A stretch of 64,000 nucleotides of DNA from Acidobacteriota bacterium (lineage in GTDB: Bacteria; Acidobacteriota; Thermoanaerobaculia; Multivoradales; Multivoraceae): NCBI GenBank assembly GCA_028877275.1, contig JAPPFP010000010.1, positions 255,640 through 319,639 on the forward strand, given 5' to 3'. This document shows positions 9,979-18,478 of the stretch, in pieces. Position numbers and translations under genes: made by a program. The notes under the pieces are model-generated. The model saw nothing but the letters and a program-made list of their open reading frames with translations. It made no database searches and was not told where the DNA came from. The stretch's first letter is position 1; every line of letters starts with the position of its first letter.

Positions 9979-10452
9979 TCAAGCCGAGGGCTTCTTGTGG
10001 AAGACGGCCGCTCCGATCACGCCGCCGATCGCGGCGAACACGACATCGACCGCCAGAGACATCAGGAACCCGACCAAGGCAAAGGCTCCCACGGCGCCGG
10101 CCGCGTCGCCGCCCAGCGCGTCGAGGACCTCGGGCGGAATGCCCTCGATTCCCTCGAGCATCCTCAGCGTCTGTTCCATTGGATCGCCGAACAGAGCGGC
10201 GATCGGAATGAGCACGATGGCCCCCACAATGGCCGTTACCACACCGGCCAGGGCGCCGATCAGCGCGCCGTCTCCGTAGGGCGCCTTCTCCGTTGCCGGT
10301 TCGTTCCTCAGGGCAAGAAACACGGCCAGCATGCCGCCGCCGACCACCAGCGCGCAGCACAGGCAGTTGACGAAGCTGAGGCCGGGAATCTGGGACGCGA
10401 CTCCCGCCGCCCCGCCGCCGATGGCCGCTGCTTTCAATCTGTTCGGTGTCAT
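9979..10452 (-). CDS. Small integral membrane protein of unknown function (paralogue A)
   Basis: 157 aa. It shares with the neighbour at 9480-9938 the blocks GVASQIPGL, CCALVVGGG, LAVFLAL, APYGDGALIGALAG and GGVIGAA. This indicates tandem duplication followed by divergence of the central loop (~80-125), which here is acidic and contains GIEGIPPEVLDALGG. A Cys-x-Cys-Cys sits in the first membrane segment. Function is unknown. The ATG overlaps the end of the DUF2085 gene by 4 bp, so the genes are probably translationally coupled. Confidence 0.75.
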   Translation of the reverse strand: MTPNRLKAAAIGGGAAGVASQIPGLSFVNCLCCALVVGGGMLAVFLALRNEPATEKAPYGDGALIGALAGVVTAIVGAIVLIPIAALFGDPMEQTLRMLEGIEGIPPEVLDALGGDAAGAVGAFALVGFLMSLAVDVVFAAIGGVIGAAVFHKKPSA

Positions 10453-10940
10453 GGTGATGTCTCCTCAAGCAGTTTCGGGGCATGTCTTTCGGTTATCTGG
10501 TCGATCGCCGCCCAGACCAGGAGAGCGATCGGCGCGGAGGCGAGCAGAGCGGTCCCAAACCGGCTTGCCGGCGTGTTCATCGGCAACAGCCAGTCGATCG
10601 CGGTCGGCGCCAGGAAGTAGAGGATCCGCCGGGGCCTGTCGAGCAGCCAGTCGCGGAACCGGCGGACGAAGGGCAGCACCGCCAGTCCCAGCGTGAAGCC
10701 GACGTAGAAGCCGAAGCAACGGTGGCAGACGGCGAGCGGGTGCCCATGCAGGTGAAAGCTGCGTTCGGCGATCTGGTGGCAGACCGGCGCGAAGAACTCG
10801 TAGAGCAGCGGCGCCGCCCGCCCGTTGGAGGCGGTCGACAGCGGTGCGGCGACGACCATTCCGATCGCCACGCAACACGCCGCGGCGACGGCGCCAGTGG
10901 TCCGGCCTGGCGTCACGAGCGCGGAGAGCCGGCGTAGCAT
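10449..10940 (-). CDS. DUF2085 family membrane protein
   Basis: 163 aa with four hydrophobic segments. The diagnostic DUF2085 Cys/His pattern is present: FFAPVCHQIAERSFHLHG and then LAVCHRCFGFYVGF, which gives CHQ and CHRC clusters that could bind a metal. Function is unknown. The ATG at 10940 follows a TACACT hexamer (minus strand of 10949-10954) by 8 nt and has no Shine-Dalgarno, so it may be leaderless. It heads the trio with the two paralogous membrane proteins. Confidence 0.85.
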   Translation of the reverse strand: MLRRLSALVTPGRTTGAVAAACCVAIGMVVAAPLSTASNGRAAPLLYEFFAPVCHQIAERSFHLHGHPLAVCHRCFGFYVGFTLGLAVLPFVRRFRDWLLDRPRRILYFLAPTAIDWLLPMNTPASRFGTALLASAPIALLVWAAIDQITERHAPKLLEETSP

Positions 10941-10948
10941 CGGCCGCT

Positions 10949-10954
10949 AGTGTA
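10949..10954 (-). promoter_or_regulatory. Candidate -10 (TACACT) for the DUF2085 operon
   Basis: Minus-strand GCTACACTAGCGGCCG ends just before the ATG at 10940. It matches the context GCTACRCT..GGCCG seen upstream of three other genes in this window. An 8-nt gap to the start codon implies a leaderless mRNA. Confidence 0.45.
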
Positions 10955-11016
10955 GCGACTCGCCTCCGCCCGGCCTTCGGGCCGCACCGGTATGATCGCG
11001 CCGTGGGGATCGATCC

Positions 11017-12315
11017 GTGACGGAGTGGAAGTCGATTCCCGAACTCGGCGGCCTGATCGGACAGCAGGTTCGGCTGCGCGGCTGGGTCGACGGCCGCCGT
11101 TCCAGCGGGCGGATCGGTTTCATCCGCCTGCGGGATTCGGGCGCCACGGTCCAGCTCGTCGTCAGTCGCAAGGAGGTCGATGACGCCTCCTGGGAGGTGC
11201 TCCAGCACGCCGGCCAGGAATCGACGATCGCCGCATCCGGCACCGTGGCGGCCGATCCCCGTTCACCCGGCGGCGTCGAGGTGCAGGTGTCGTGTCTGGC
11301 CCTGGTGCACGGCACCGAGGCCTACCCCATCACGCCGAAGGAGCACGGCACCGCGTTCCTGATGGACAATCGGCACCTTTGGCTCCGCTCCAGCCGCCAG
11401 CGGGCCGTGCTGCGCATCCGCAGCGAGGTCTGCCACGCGATTCACGACTTTCACCGCGAGCGTGGCTACTACCTGGTCGACTCGCCGATCCTCACGCCCG
11501 CCGCCTGCGAGGGCACGTCAACGCTGTTCGAGACGCCGTACTTCGACCATGGCTCCGCCTTCCTCAGCCAGTCCGGCCAGCTCTACCTGGAGCCGGCGGC
11601 GGCGGCCCTGGGCAAGGTCTACTGTTTCGGCCCCACCTTCCGTGCCGAGAAGTCGAAGACCCGCCGACACCTGATGGAGTTCTGGATGGTCGAGCCGGAG
11701 GCGGCCTTCCTGGACTTCGAGGGCCTGTGCGTGCTGGCCGAGGACTTCCTCGTCTACCTCGCGGGCCGGGTGCTGGAAAACTGCGGCGAACCGCTAGCGA
11801 TCCTGGAGCGCGACACCTCGAAGCTCGAAGCCATCCAGGGACCGTTCCCGCGGCTTCGCTACGCGGAGGCGATCGAGCTGCTGCGCCGGCAGGGTTCCGG
11901 GATCGAGTTCGGCGAGGACTTCGGCGCCCCGGAAGAGACGTCGATCACACGGGAGTTCGATCGGCCCGTGATGATCACCCACTACCCCGCGTCGCTCAAG
12001 GCCTTCTACATGGAACCCGACCCGGACGACCCGTCGCTTGCCCTGGCGCTCGACGTGATCGCTCCGGAGGGCTACGGGGAAATTATCGGCGGCAGCCAGC
12101 GCATTCACGACCACGATCTGCTGCTCGCGCGCCTCAAGGAGCACGATCTGCCGCTGGACGCCTTCCAGTGGTACCTGGACATCCGCCGCTACGGCACGTT
12201 CGAGCACAGCGGCTTCGGCATGGGCGTCGAGCGTTTCGTCGCCTGGATGGCCGGCGTTCCCCACCTGCGGGAGACGATCCCGTACCCGCGAACGATGGAC
12301 CGGATCTACCCCTGA
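11017..12315 (+). CDS. asnS: Asparagine--tRNA ligase
   Basis: 432 aa class IIb aminoacyl-tRNA synthetase. The N-terminal OB-fold ([23 protein letters not shown]) is the anticodon-binding domain. Class II motif 2 is seen in [23 protein letters not shown], and motif 3 in [13 protein letters not shown]. The [14 protein letters not shown] region and [11 protein letters not shown] favour AsnRS over AspRS. The start is the GTG at 11017; a TATGAT hexamer lies at 10991-10996, leaving only a ~14-nt leader. The stop overlaps the probable rnc start by 4 bp (CTGA). Confidence 0.93.
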   Translation: MTEWKSIPELGGLIGQQVRLRGWVDGRRSSGRIGFIRLRDSGATVQLVVSRKEVDDASWEVLQHAGQESTIAASGTVAADPRSPGGVEVQVSCLALVHGTEAYPITPKEHGTAFLMDNRHLWLRSSRQRAVLRIRSEVCHAIHDFHRERGYYLVDSPILTPAACEGTSTLFETPYFDHGSAFLSQSGQLYLEPAAAALGKVYCFGPTFRAEKSKTRRHLMEFWMVEPEAAFLDFEGLCVLAEDFLVYLAGRVLENCGEPLAILERDTSKLEAIQGPFPRLRYAEAIELLRRQGSGIEFGEDFGAPEETSITREFDRPVMITHYPASLKAFYMEPDPDDPSLALALDVIAPEGYGEIIGGSQRIHDHDLLLARLKEHDLPLDAFQWYLDIRRYGTFEHSGFGMGVERFVAWMAGVPHLRETIPYPRTMDRIYP

Positions 12316-12998
12316 CCGACCCGGTCGAGGAACTCGAAGCGCGTCTCGGCTACCGGTTCGAGAACCGCGCGTTGCTTGAACGGGCCCTGACCCACAGCTC
12401 CTTCGCCAACGAACGCGGCCTGGAGCAGGACAATGAGCGGCTGGAGTTCCTGGGCGACTCGGTGCTGGGGCTGGTCGTGGCGAACCGGCTCTTCCGCGGT
12501 GATCCATCGGCGCCCGAAGGCGTCCTGTCACGGACCAGGTCCCACGTCGTCAGCGCCGAGGCTCTGGCCCGGCGCGCCCGGGAACTCGATCTCGGCCCGG
12601 CGCTTCACCTCGGCCACGGCGAGGAACAGTCGGGCGGCCGCGAGAAGCCGTCTCTCCTGGCGGACGCACTCGAAGCCGTGATCGGGGCTGTCTTCGTCGA
12701 CGGCGGTCTCGGGGCCGCCCGCGATCTGGTCGAACCATGGATCGCGGCAGAGACCGCCGAGACGATGGACGCCCTGGACGCGAAGTCGGACCTGCAGGAG
12801 TCGCTCCAGGGTCAGGGACTCGATCCTCCGTCCTATCGTCATGTCGGCCGTGACGGGCCGGACCACGATCCCGTGTTCCACGTCGAGTGCTGGATCGGGG
12901 GCCACGCCGTGGCCACGGCATCGGGCCACTCGAAGAAGGAAGCCGAGCAAAAGGCCGCCGCCAGGGCATTGGACGGGATGGAGAAAGCGGACAGCTAG
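12312..12998 (+). CDS. rnc: Ribonuclease III, probable CTG start
   Basis: 228 aa. It cleaves double-stranded RNA in rRNA and mRNA processing. The signature NERLEFLGDS is at 41-50, with catalytic E42/D49 and D118/E121 in DALEAVIGAVF. The C-terminal double-stranded RNA-binding domain ends in SGHSKKEAEQKAAARAL. No ATG, GTG or TTG exists in frame between the upstream region and the conserved N-terminal helix (VEELEARLGYRF). The first in-frame TTG, at about 12372, would delete that helix. The CTG at 12312 gives the normal length and forms a CTGA overlap with the asnS stop, so I take it as the start. It ends 2 bp from the convergent mutL stop. Confidence 0.88.
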   Translation: MTDPVEELEARLGYRFENRALLERALTHSSFANERGLEQDNERLEFLGDSVLGLVVANRLFRGDPSAPEGVLSRTRSHVVSAEALARRARELDLGPALHLGHGEEQSGGREKPSLLADALEAVIGAVFVDGGLGAARDLVEPWIAAETAETMDALDAKSDLQESLQGQGLDPPSYRHVGRDGPDHDPVFHVECWIGGHAVATASGHSKKEAEQKAAARALDGMEKADS

Positions 12999-13000
12999 GG

Positions 13001-14836
13001 TCAACGCCGCTTGAACCGGCGCTCCAGGTCCCGGTCCGTGAGTTCCAGCACGACCGGGCGACCGTGCGGACAGGTGTAGGGGTGCTCGCAGGCGAACAGC
13101 TCGGCGATCAGGCTCTCCATCTTCTCCGCCGACAGCGCCTCGTGCATCTTGACCGCGGCCCGGCAGGCCCTGCTCGCCGCCAACTGGGTCAGCAGGTAGT
13201 CGGCGAGGGCCTCGTCCTCGCTCGGCAACTCGTCGCCGCCCGCCACCCGGGTCGCGATCCGCAACACGAGGCTCTCCGCCTCCTTGTCCGGCAGGACGGC
13301 CGGGATCGCGGTGATCGCGGCGGTGCCGCCCGACAAGCTGCTCACGGCGTAGCCGCAGCGGGCCAGACCCGACGAGCACTCGGCCAGCGCGGCGTTCTCG
13401 GCCGCCGAGACTTCCAGCATCCGCGGCACGAGCAGTGTCTGGCTCGCCGCATCCTGCTCTCTCAGGCTCCGGCGAAAGCGCTCGTACAGGATCCGCTCGT
13501 GGGCAACGTGCTGGTCCACCACGAGCAACGCCTCCGGCCCCTCGAGAAGGATCATCGTGCCCTTGTACTGCCCGATCAGGCGCAGGGATTCCCGGCCCTT
13601 GCCGGAAAGGGGCACACGGGTCGACGGTTCCGGACGGTAGGCGACCTCCGCCAGCTTTCCGGCTTGACCGGCTTCGCCGCCGTACCGCGCCGCGAGTTCC
13701 TCCGCCCACGCCGGCGCGCGGGGCGCCTCGCGGACTTCTCCCACGCCCGTCCAGGCCGGCGGCGCCGCGGGGCCTCTCGGCTCGCGAAGCGGCGCCGGCT
13801 CCTCGCCCTTGGCGGCCTCGAGTCCCCGGCGCAACGCGCTGCCGATACGGCCCAGCAGCGCCGCATCGCGGAACCGGACCTCCGCCTTCTGCGGATGGAC
13901 GTTGACGTCCACGGACTCGGGCGGGACGTGGAGGAACAGGAAGAGGGCCGGCGGCCGGTCTCCCTTCATCAGGTCCCGCACCGCCTTGTAGTAGATGCCG
14001 AGGACGGCGCGGTCCCTGAGTAGCCGCCCGTTCACGAACAGGAACAGACGCCGGCCCTTCGTCGTCTCCCGGTCGCCGACGAAGCCGGAGATCCCCTGCT
14101 CCCGCCTGGCCTCGGGTAACGGAGTCAGGTGATTCACGAGATCCTCGCCGAACAACTGCGCGATCCGGTTGAGCTGGCCGACCCCGTCGACTCCGGTGGC
14201 CTGCGCGCGCAGCAACTCCCGCCCCGGCGACTCGGCGTCCGGAGCGTGGCGAAGGACGAACGTCACGTCCGGCCGCGCCAGCGCGTACCCCTGGACCACG
14301 GTCAGGGCGTGGCGAAGCTCGGTCGCGGGCCGTTTCAGGAACTGCTTGCGGGCCGGCACGTTGTAGAACAGGGACTCGACCGTCACTGTCGTGCCGCGGG
14401 GGCGGCTCACCGGTTCGTCGACGGTGAGCCGGCCACCTTCGACGACCAGGCGATGTCCGTCGCCTGCCGAGCGGGCGGTCAGCAGTTCGCACTTCGCGAC
14501 CGCGGCGATCGACGCCAGGGCCTCCCCGCGAAAACCCAGGGTCGCCACCTCCAGCAGATCCTCGAACGAAGCGATCTTGCTGGTCGCGTGGCGTTCGAGC
14601 GCCAGGAGCGCGTCCCCGGCGGCGATCCCGCTGCCGTCGTCGGCCACCGAGATCAGGTCGCGGCCGCCGTTCTCGAGTGCAATCTCGATGCGGGCAGCGC
14701 CGGCGTCGAGCGCGTTCTCCACCAACTCCTTCACCACCGAGGACGGACGCTCCACCACCTCGCCGGCGGCGATCTGGGAGATCAGCGCGTCGGGAAGCCG
14801 CTGCAGGGCTCGGCGTTCCGGGCCGGGCCCCACCAT
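13001..14836 (-). CDS. mutL: DNA mismatch repair protein MutL (endonuclease-type)
   Basis: 611 aa. The N-terminal GHKL ATPase has IAAGEVVERPSSVVKELVENALDAGA, DDGSGI, HATSKI and GFRGEAL. The middle is a variable Pro/Ala linker (~340-400). The C-terminal dimerisation domain carries DQHVAHERILYE (441-452), a near match to the DQHA(x)2E(x)4E metal-dependent nuclease motif with Ala changed to Val. Near the C-terminus lies CPHGRP, the last metal-site motif. This implies a nicking MutL of the kind found in bacteria without MutH. The ATG overlaps the recO stop by one base (TGATG). Confidence 0.95.
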   Translation of the reverse strand: MVGPGPERRALQRLPDALISQIAAGEVVERPSSVVKELVENALDAGAARIEIALENGGRDLISVADDGSGIAAGDALLALERHATSKIASFEDLLEVATLGFRGEALASIAAVAKCELLTARSAGDGHRLVVEGGRLTVDEPVSRPRGTTVTVESLFYNVPARKQFLKRPATELRHALTVVQGYALARPDVTFVLRHAPDAESPGRELLRAQATGVDGVGQLNRIAQLFGEDLVNHLTPLPEARREQGISGFVGDRETTKGRRLFLFVNGRLLRDRAVLGIYYKAVRDLMKGDRPPALFLFLHVPPESVDVNVHPQKAEVRFRDAALLGRIGSALRRGLEAAKGEEPAPLREPRGPAAPPAWTGVGEVREAPRAPAWAEELAARYGGEAGQAGKLAEVAYRPEPSTRVPLSGKGRESLRLIGQYKGTMILLEGPEALLVVDQHVAHERILYERFRRSLREQDAASQTLLVPRMLEVSAAENAALAECSSGLARCGYAVSSLSGGTAAITAIPAVLPDKEAESLVLRIATRVAGGDELPSEDEALADYLLTQLAASRACRAAVKMHEALSAEKMESLIAELFACEHPYTCPHGRPVVLELTDRDLERRFKRR

Positions 14837-15600
14837 CAGGGCGCTACGTCCCGGAGGGTCCGCTGCATCACTCCGTAGCTCCTCAGCTCCCGGCCCAGGA
14901 AGGCACGGCGCACTTCGCGCGTCAGCGACTCGACCGACCGGAGTGTGGTCTCGTCGATCTGGCCGTTCGCGTGCAGGCCCGCGAGATCCGAACCGCCGAT
15001 CCGCCGCAGGAAAGTCAGGGCATCGGCCCCCACCCTCCGGTTCGCGCCCGCGCCTCCCCCACAGGAGGGACACAGAAGGCCGGCCGCGTCGACTGCCAGA
15101 AAGGCCTCCTCCCCGATCGCGGCCCCGCACGCGGGACAGCGTCTCGGTGCGGGAAACACGCCGCTCAGGCGCAGCGTCCAGCACTCCAGATAGCGCGCCG
15201 CGAGCCAGCGGTCGCAGCCGTCGAGCAGCGCCTGGACGGTAGTATCCAGGAGGCGGTAGAGGTGGTTCTCCGGCTCGTCCTCCTGCGCGAAGACCTGCAT
15301 GTGCTCCGCCAGATAGGACGACACGAGGATCCCCTCCAGGTCCTCGTGCAGGGCCCGGGCGCTGCGGATCATCTCCGCCTCGCCGAGCCGCACGAGTTCG
15401 CGCTCCGGCTTCTCGAACCAGGTCAGGTGGACCTTGGCGAGCTGCTGCAGCTCGCCGCCGAAGCGGCTGAAGCGCGTCCGGGCGCTGCGGGCCGCCCCGC
15501 GCTTCAGTCCCCGGTCGCGACTGAGAAAGACGACGATCCGGTCACGTTCGTGCAGGTCGGTCGTCTGGAGCAGCAGCGCCTCGCCGCTTCGCTGCTTCAT
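14836..15600 (-). CDS. recO: DNA repair protein RecO
   Basis: 254 aa. RecO loads RecA on SSB-coated DNA together with RecR. The N-terminal OB-fold begins SGEALLLQTTDLHERDRIVVFLSRDRGL. A helical domain follows, with a C4 zinc finger CPACG and CPSCG (~150-185). The length is typical. It is coupled to mutL (TGATG) and preceded by mgtE 19 bp upstream on the same strand. Confidence 0.92.
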   Translation of the reverse strand: MKQRSGEALLLQTTDLHERDRIVVFLSRDRGLKRGAARSARTRFSRFGGELQQLAKVHLTWFEKPERELVRLGEAEMIRSARALHEDLEGILVSSYLAEHMQVFAQEDEPENHLYRLLDTTVQALLDGCDRWLAARYLECWTLRLSGVFPAPRRCPACGAAIGEEAFLAVDAAGLLCPSCGGGAGANRRVGADALTFLRRIGGSDLAGLHANGQIDETTLRSVESLTREVRRAFLGRELRSYGVMQRTLRDVAP

Positions 15601-15619
15601 GTCCGGAACCCGCCGCCGT

Positions 15620-16990
15620 TCAGCGGACCAGCCAGTCGATCATCAGGGTCGCGAGCCCGAAGTAGACGAGGATGCCGGTGATGTCGCTGCTGGTTGTCAC
15701 CATGGGACCGGATGCGACCGCTGGATCGATGCCCATCCGCTCGAACGCCATCGGCAGCAGCGACCCGATCAGGGAGGCCAGCACGATGGCCAGGAAGAGC
15801 GAACTGGCGACGACCGCGCTGTACGCCGGGTTCTGCTCCAGGAAGGCCGCCACGGCCGCCGCGACGGCGGCGCACACCAGGGCCACCACGAGACCGATCC
15901 GGATCTGCTGGAACAGGAACCGGCGCATCCGGCCACCGCCTTCGCCGATCCGCCCGGTCGCGAGGCCGCGCACGGTCAGCGTCATGGTCTGGCTGCCGAT
16001 GTTGCCCCCCATGCCCATGACCACCGGCGCGAAGGCAAGGAGGAACGCCTCGTTGAGCCGGAGCTGGAACTGCTTCATCAGCACCCCGGTCAGGGTCAGG
16101 CCGATGAGGTTGACCAGAAGCCAGGGCAACCGGATGCCGGCGACCCGCCACGCCCGCTCCCGGTACAGCAACTCGTCGTCCGAGGTGCCGACCATCTTGT
16201 AGAAATCCTCTTCGGCCTCCTCCTGCACGATGTCGATCACGTCGTCGACGGTCACCAATCCCAGCAGGCGGCGGCCTTCGTCGACCACCGGAATCGCCAG
16301 GAAGTCGTACCGGGAAGCGAGCTGCGCCACTTCCTCCTGGTCCGTGTCCGTCCTCGCGGTGACCAGGCCGCGGTTCATGATCTCGCCCAGCGCGCGGCTG
16401 GGAACGGAGAGCAGGAGCTCGCGGAGCGACAGCACGCCGACCAGGCGCCCCTCCGGATCGACGACGTAGAGGTAGAAGATCATCTCCACCTCGCCGTGTT
16501 CGCGGATCTTGGCGATCGCATCGCCCACCGAGGTGTCCTCCGGCAGGGAGAAGAACTCCGTGTTCATGATCCGCCCGGCCGTGTCCTCCTCGTAGGCGAA
16601 CTGCGTCTGCAGCTCGTCGCGGTCCGGCCGATCGAGCAGGGCCAACACGGCTTCCCGCAGCTCGTCCTCCAGACCGTCGACGATCTCCACGCTGTCGTCG
16701 ACCGCCAGGGGCGACAGCAGGCCGGCGATCTCGGATGGAGCGAGCTGTTCCAGCAGCGGCCGACGTTCGCCCGGCTCGAGTTCCAGCAGGACCTCGCCGG
16801 CAGAATCCGGGAAGTCCTCCAGGGCCAGCCGGACGACGAACAACTGCTCGGTCGGCACCAGCTTCCTGAGCGCGGCGGCAACGTCGCCCGGCCGCACCTT
16901 GCTGAGTACCCGGGACAGGTTGCGGCGAGCGCCGCGCCGTGCCAGTCGGCGCATCGTGTCGCCCAGAATCTCGACTCGCTGGGTGGACAT
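15620..16990 (-). CDS. mgtE: Magnesium transporter MgtE
   Basis: 456 aa. Domain order: N-terminal MgtE_N superhelix (~30-135), a CBS pair (~140-265, with TVDDVIDIVQEEAEEDFYKM at its end), then five membrane segments. The channel signature PVVMGMGGNIGSQTMTLTVRGLA is intact. It imports Mg2+, and the cytosolic domains gate the pore by sensing Mg2+. No M-box or other riboswitch can be placed upstream, because the preceding gene ends only 17 bp away. Confidence 0.94.
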   Translation of the reverse strand: MSTQRVEILGDTMRRLARRGARRNLSRVLSKVRPGDVAAALRKLVPTEQLFVVRLALEDFPDSAGEVLLELEPGERRPLLEQLAPSEIAGLLSPLAVDDSVEIVDGLEDELREAVLALLDRPDRDELQTQFAYEEDTAGRIMNTEFFSLPEDTSVGDAIAKIREHGEVEMIFYLYVVDPEGRLVGVLSLRELLLSVPSRALGEIMNRGLVTARTDTDQEEVAQLASRYDFLAIPVVDEGRRLLGLVTVDDVIDIVQEEAEEDFYKMVGTSDDELLYRERAWRVAGIRLPWLLVNLIGLTLTGVLMKQFQLRLNEAFLLAFAPVVMGMGGNIGSQTMTLTVRGLATGRIGEGGGRMRRFLFQQIRIGLVVALVCAAVAAAVAAFLEQNPAYSAVVASSLFLAIVLASLIGSLLPMAFERMGIDPAVASGPMVTTSSDITGILVYFGLATLMIDWLVR

Positions 16991-17007
16991 GACGCGCTGC
17001 CGGCCTT

Positions 17008-17472
17008 TCAGTCGACCTCGAAGACGGCGTCGATCTCGACCGGTACGTTGAACGGCAGCTTGTTCGTTCCCACCGCGAAGCGGGCGTGCCGCCCCTTCTC
17101 GCCGAAGACCTGGACCATCAGGTCGGAAGCGCCGTTGATCACCGCCGGGTGATTCTCGAACTCGTCGCTGCAGTTGACGAAGCCGCCCAGCTTCACGCAG
17201 CGCTTCACGCGCTCCAGGTCGCCTTCGCAGGCGGCCCCGACGACGGCAACGATGTTGATGCCGACGAGGCGGGCGGCTTCCTGCGCTTCCTCGAGGGAGT
17301 AGTCGACGCCGACCTTCCCGCGATATGCCAGCTTCCCGTCCCTGACCGGAACCTGGCCGGACACGAAGACGAGGGAACCGATCCGGACGAACGGAACGTA
17401 GTTGGCAGCCGGCGCCGCCGGCTCCGGCAGCTCGATGCCCAGCGTGTCCAGCCGTTCCCTGACCGTAGCCAT
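17008..17472 (-). CDS. RidA/YjgF-family protein
   Basis: 154 aa. RidA-like enzymes hydrolyse reactive imine/enamine intermediates. The sequence has the longer arrangement of the YjgF subgroup: LVFVSGQVPVRDGKLAYRGKVG, then a DYSLEEAQEAARL helix. The canonical RidA catalytic Arg region (near RVKRCVKLGGFVN) is only partly recognisable, so I assign the family but not the imine deaminase activity. It sits 3 bp after the LLM oxidoreductase gene, so the two are co-transcribed. Confidence 0.85.
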   Translation of the reverse strand: MATVRERLDTLGIELPEPAAPAANYVPFVRIGSLVFVSGQVPVRDGKLAYRGKVGVDYSLEEAQEAARLVGINIVAVVGAACEGDLERVKRCVKLGGFVNCSDEFENHPAVINGASDLMVQVFGEKGRHARFAVGTNKLPFNVPVEIDAVFEVD

Positions 17473-17475
17473 CCC

Positions 17476-18405
17476 TCAGCTCCCGTCGAAGGCCGCGAAC
17501 AACTCCTCGAACGCCTTGATCTGGTTGCCGGCCGCCGACGACGGCACGAGGATCGGCGTGCGGATGCCGGCGTCGAACCAGCGCTCGACGCCTTCTCGAA
17601 CCTCGGCGGCCGTCCCGAACAACGTGGTGTCCGCCAGCCAGCGGTCGGAGAGCAGGCCCGGAATGCGCTCCGTCTCGCCCTGCTCGACCGCCTGCTCGAC
17701 GGCCTCCATCTCCTCGACGTAGCCGGCCGCCTTCCAGTAGTTGCGGTAGTTGGGCAGCAGGGCGTATCGGGAGAGCGTCTTCCGGTTCCGCGCCGCCGCC
17801 AGGCCGCGGTCGTCCGAGATCACGGTCGGGATCATGTTGCCGACGAAGAAGGCCGGATCGCCGGCCTTGTCCCCGGCGAACGTCAGGGAATGGCCCATGC
17901 GGGAACGGGCGCCGTTCGCGAAGACCATGCCGTCCCCGATCTCGGCGGCGGTGGCGATCATCCGGTCGCGCAGCGTGGCGAGCACGATCGGCGGCAGATC
18001 GCCGACGCCCCGCACGGCCTTGAGCTCGTCGACGAAGGCACGGATGTCCGCCAGCGGCTTGCCGACCGTGACACCGAGCCGCGCATGCGCCGGAGCGTGA
18101 CTCACGCCGACGCCGAACCAGAAGCGGCCCCGGGAAACCTCGTGAACGAACGAGGCGGTGTGTGCGAACTCGGTCACGTGCCGGGTGTAGATGTTGACGA
18201 TCGACGTCCCGAAGTGGATGCGCTCCGTGGACAGCGCGATCGCTTCGCAGAGCGCCAGCCCGTCGCCCATGCTCGGGCAGTAGATCCCGCTGAAGCCGCG
18301 GCGCTCGATCTCCCGCGCCAGGTCGAGGGTGAGCCGCCGACGTCCCGGCACCGCGGCGAGAGAGACGGCCGGGAGGCCGTTGCGTGCTTCGGAAGTCGTC
18401 ATCAT
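17476..18405 (-). CDS. LLM-class (luciferase-like) F420/flavin-dependent oxidoreductase
   Basis: 309 aa TIM-barrel of the bacterial luciferase superfamily. GFSGIYCPSMGDGLALCEAIALSTERIHFGTSIVNIYTRH is the typical strand 2/3 region, and FWFGVGVSHAPAHARLG the strand 4 region. Many family members use reduced F420, and the nearby F420 genes support that here. Substrate is unknown. ATG 18405 follows a TACCCT hexamer (minus strand of 18415-18420) by 9 nt. It heads the operon LLM-ridA-like-mgtE-recO-mutL. Confidence 0.85.
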   Translation of the reverse strand: MMTTSEARNGLPAVSLAAVPGRRRLTLDLAREIERRGFSGIYCPSMGDGLALCEAIALSTERIHFGTSIVNIYTRHVTEFAHTASFVHEVSRGRFWFGVGVSHAPAHARLGVTVGKPLADIRAFVDELKAVRGVGDLPPIVLATLRDRMIATAAEIGDGMVFANGARSRMGHSLTFAGDKAGDPAFFVGNMIPTVISDDRGLAAARNRKTLSRYALLPNYRNYWKAAGYVEEMEAVEQAVEQGETERIPGLLSDRWLADTTLFGTAAEVREGVERWFDAGIRTPILVPSSAAGNQIKAFEELFAAFDGS

Positions 18406-18414
18406 GGCGGCGGC

Positions 18415-18468
18415 AGGGTATCAGCGTCCCGAGGCCGGGAGGGGGATCCCCGCGCGTGCGGCTACGCT
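18415..18468. promoter_or_regulatory. Divergent promoter region with two -10-like hexamers
   Basis: Minus-strand TACCCT (18415-18420) lies 9 nt before the LLM gene start at 18405. Plus-strand TACGCT (18463-18468) lies 10 nt before the CoA-transferase ATG at 18479, in the recurring context GCTACGCTACGGGCCG. Both positions fit leaderless transcription. No clear -35 is seen. Confidence 0.4.
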
Positions 18469-18478
18469 ACGGGCCGCG

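Noticed and set aside
12300..12320. Frameshift fusing asnS and rnc
   Set aside because: Both proteins are full length with normal ends; the CTGA overlap explains the junction without an error.
15600..17010. Mg2+ riboswitch upstream of mgtE
   Set aside because: Only 17 bp separate mgtE from the preceding gene, which leaves no room for one.
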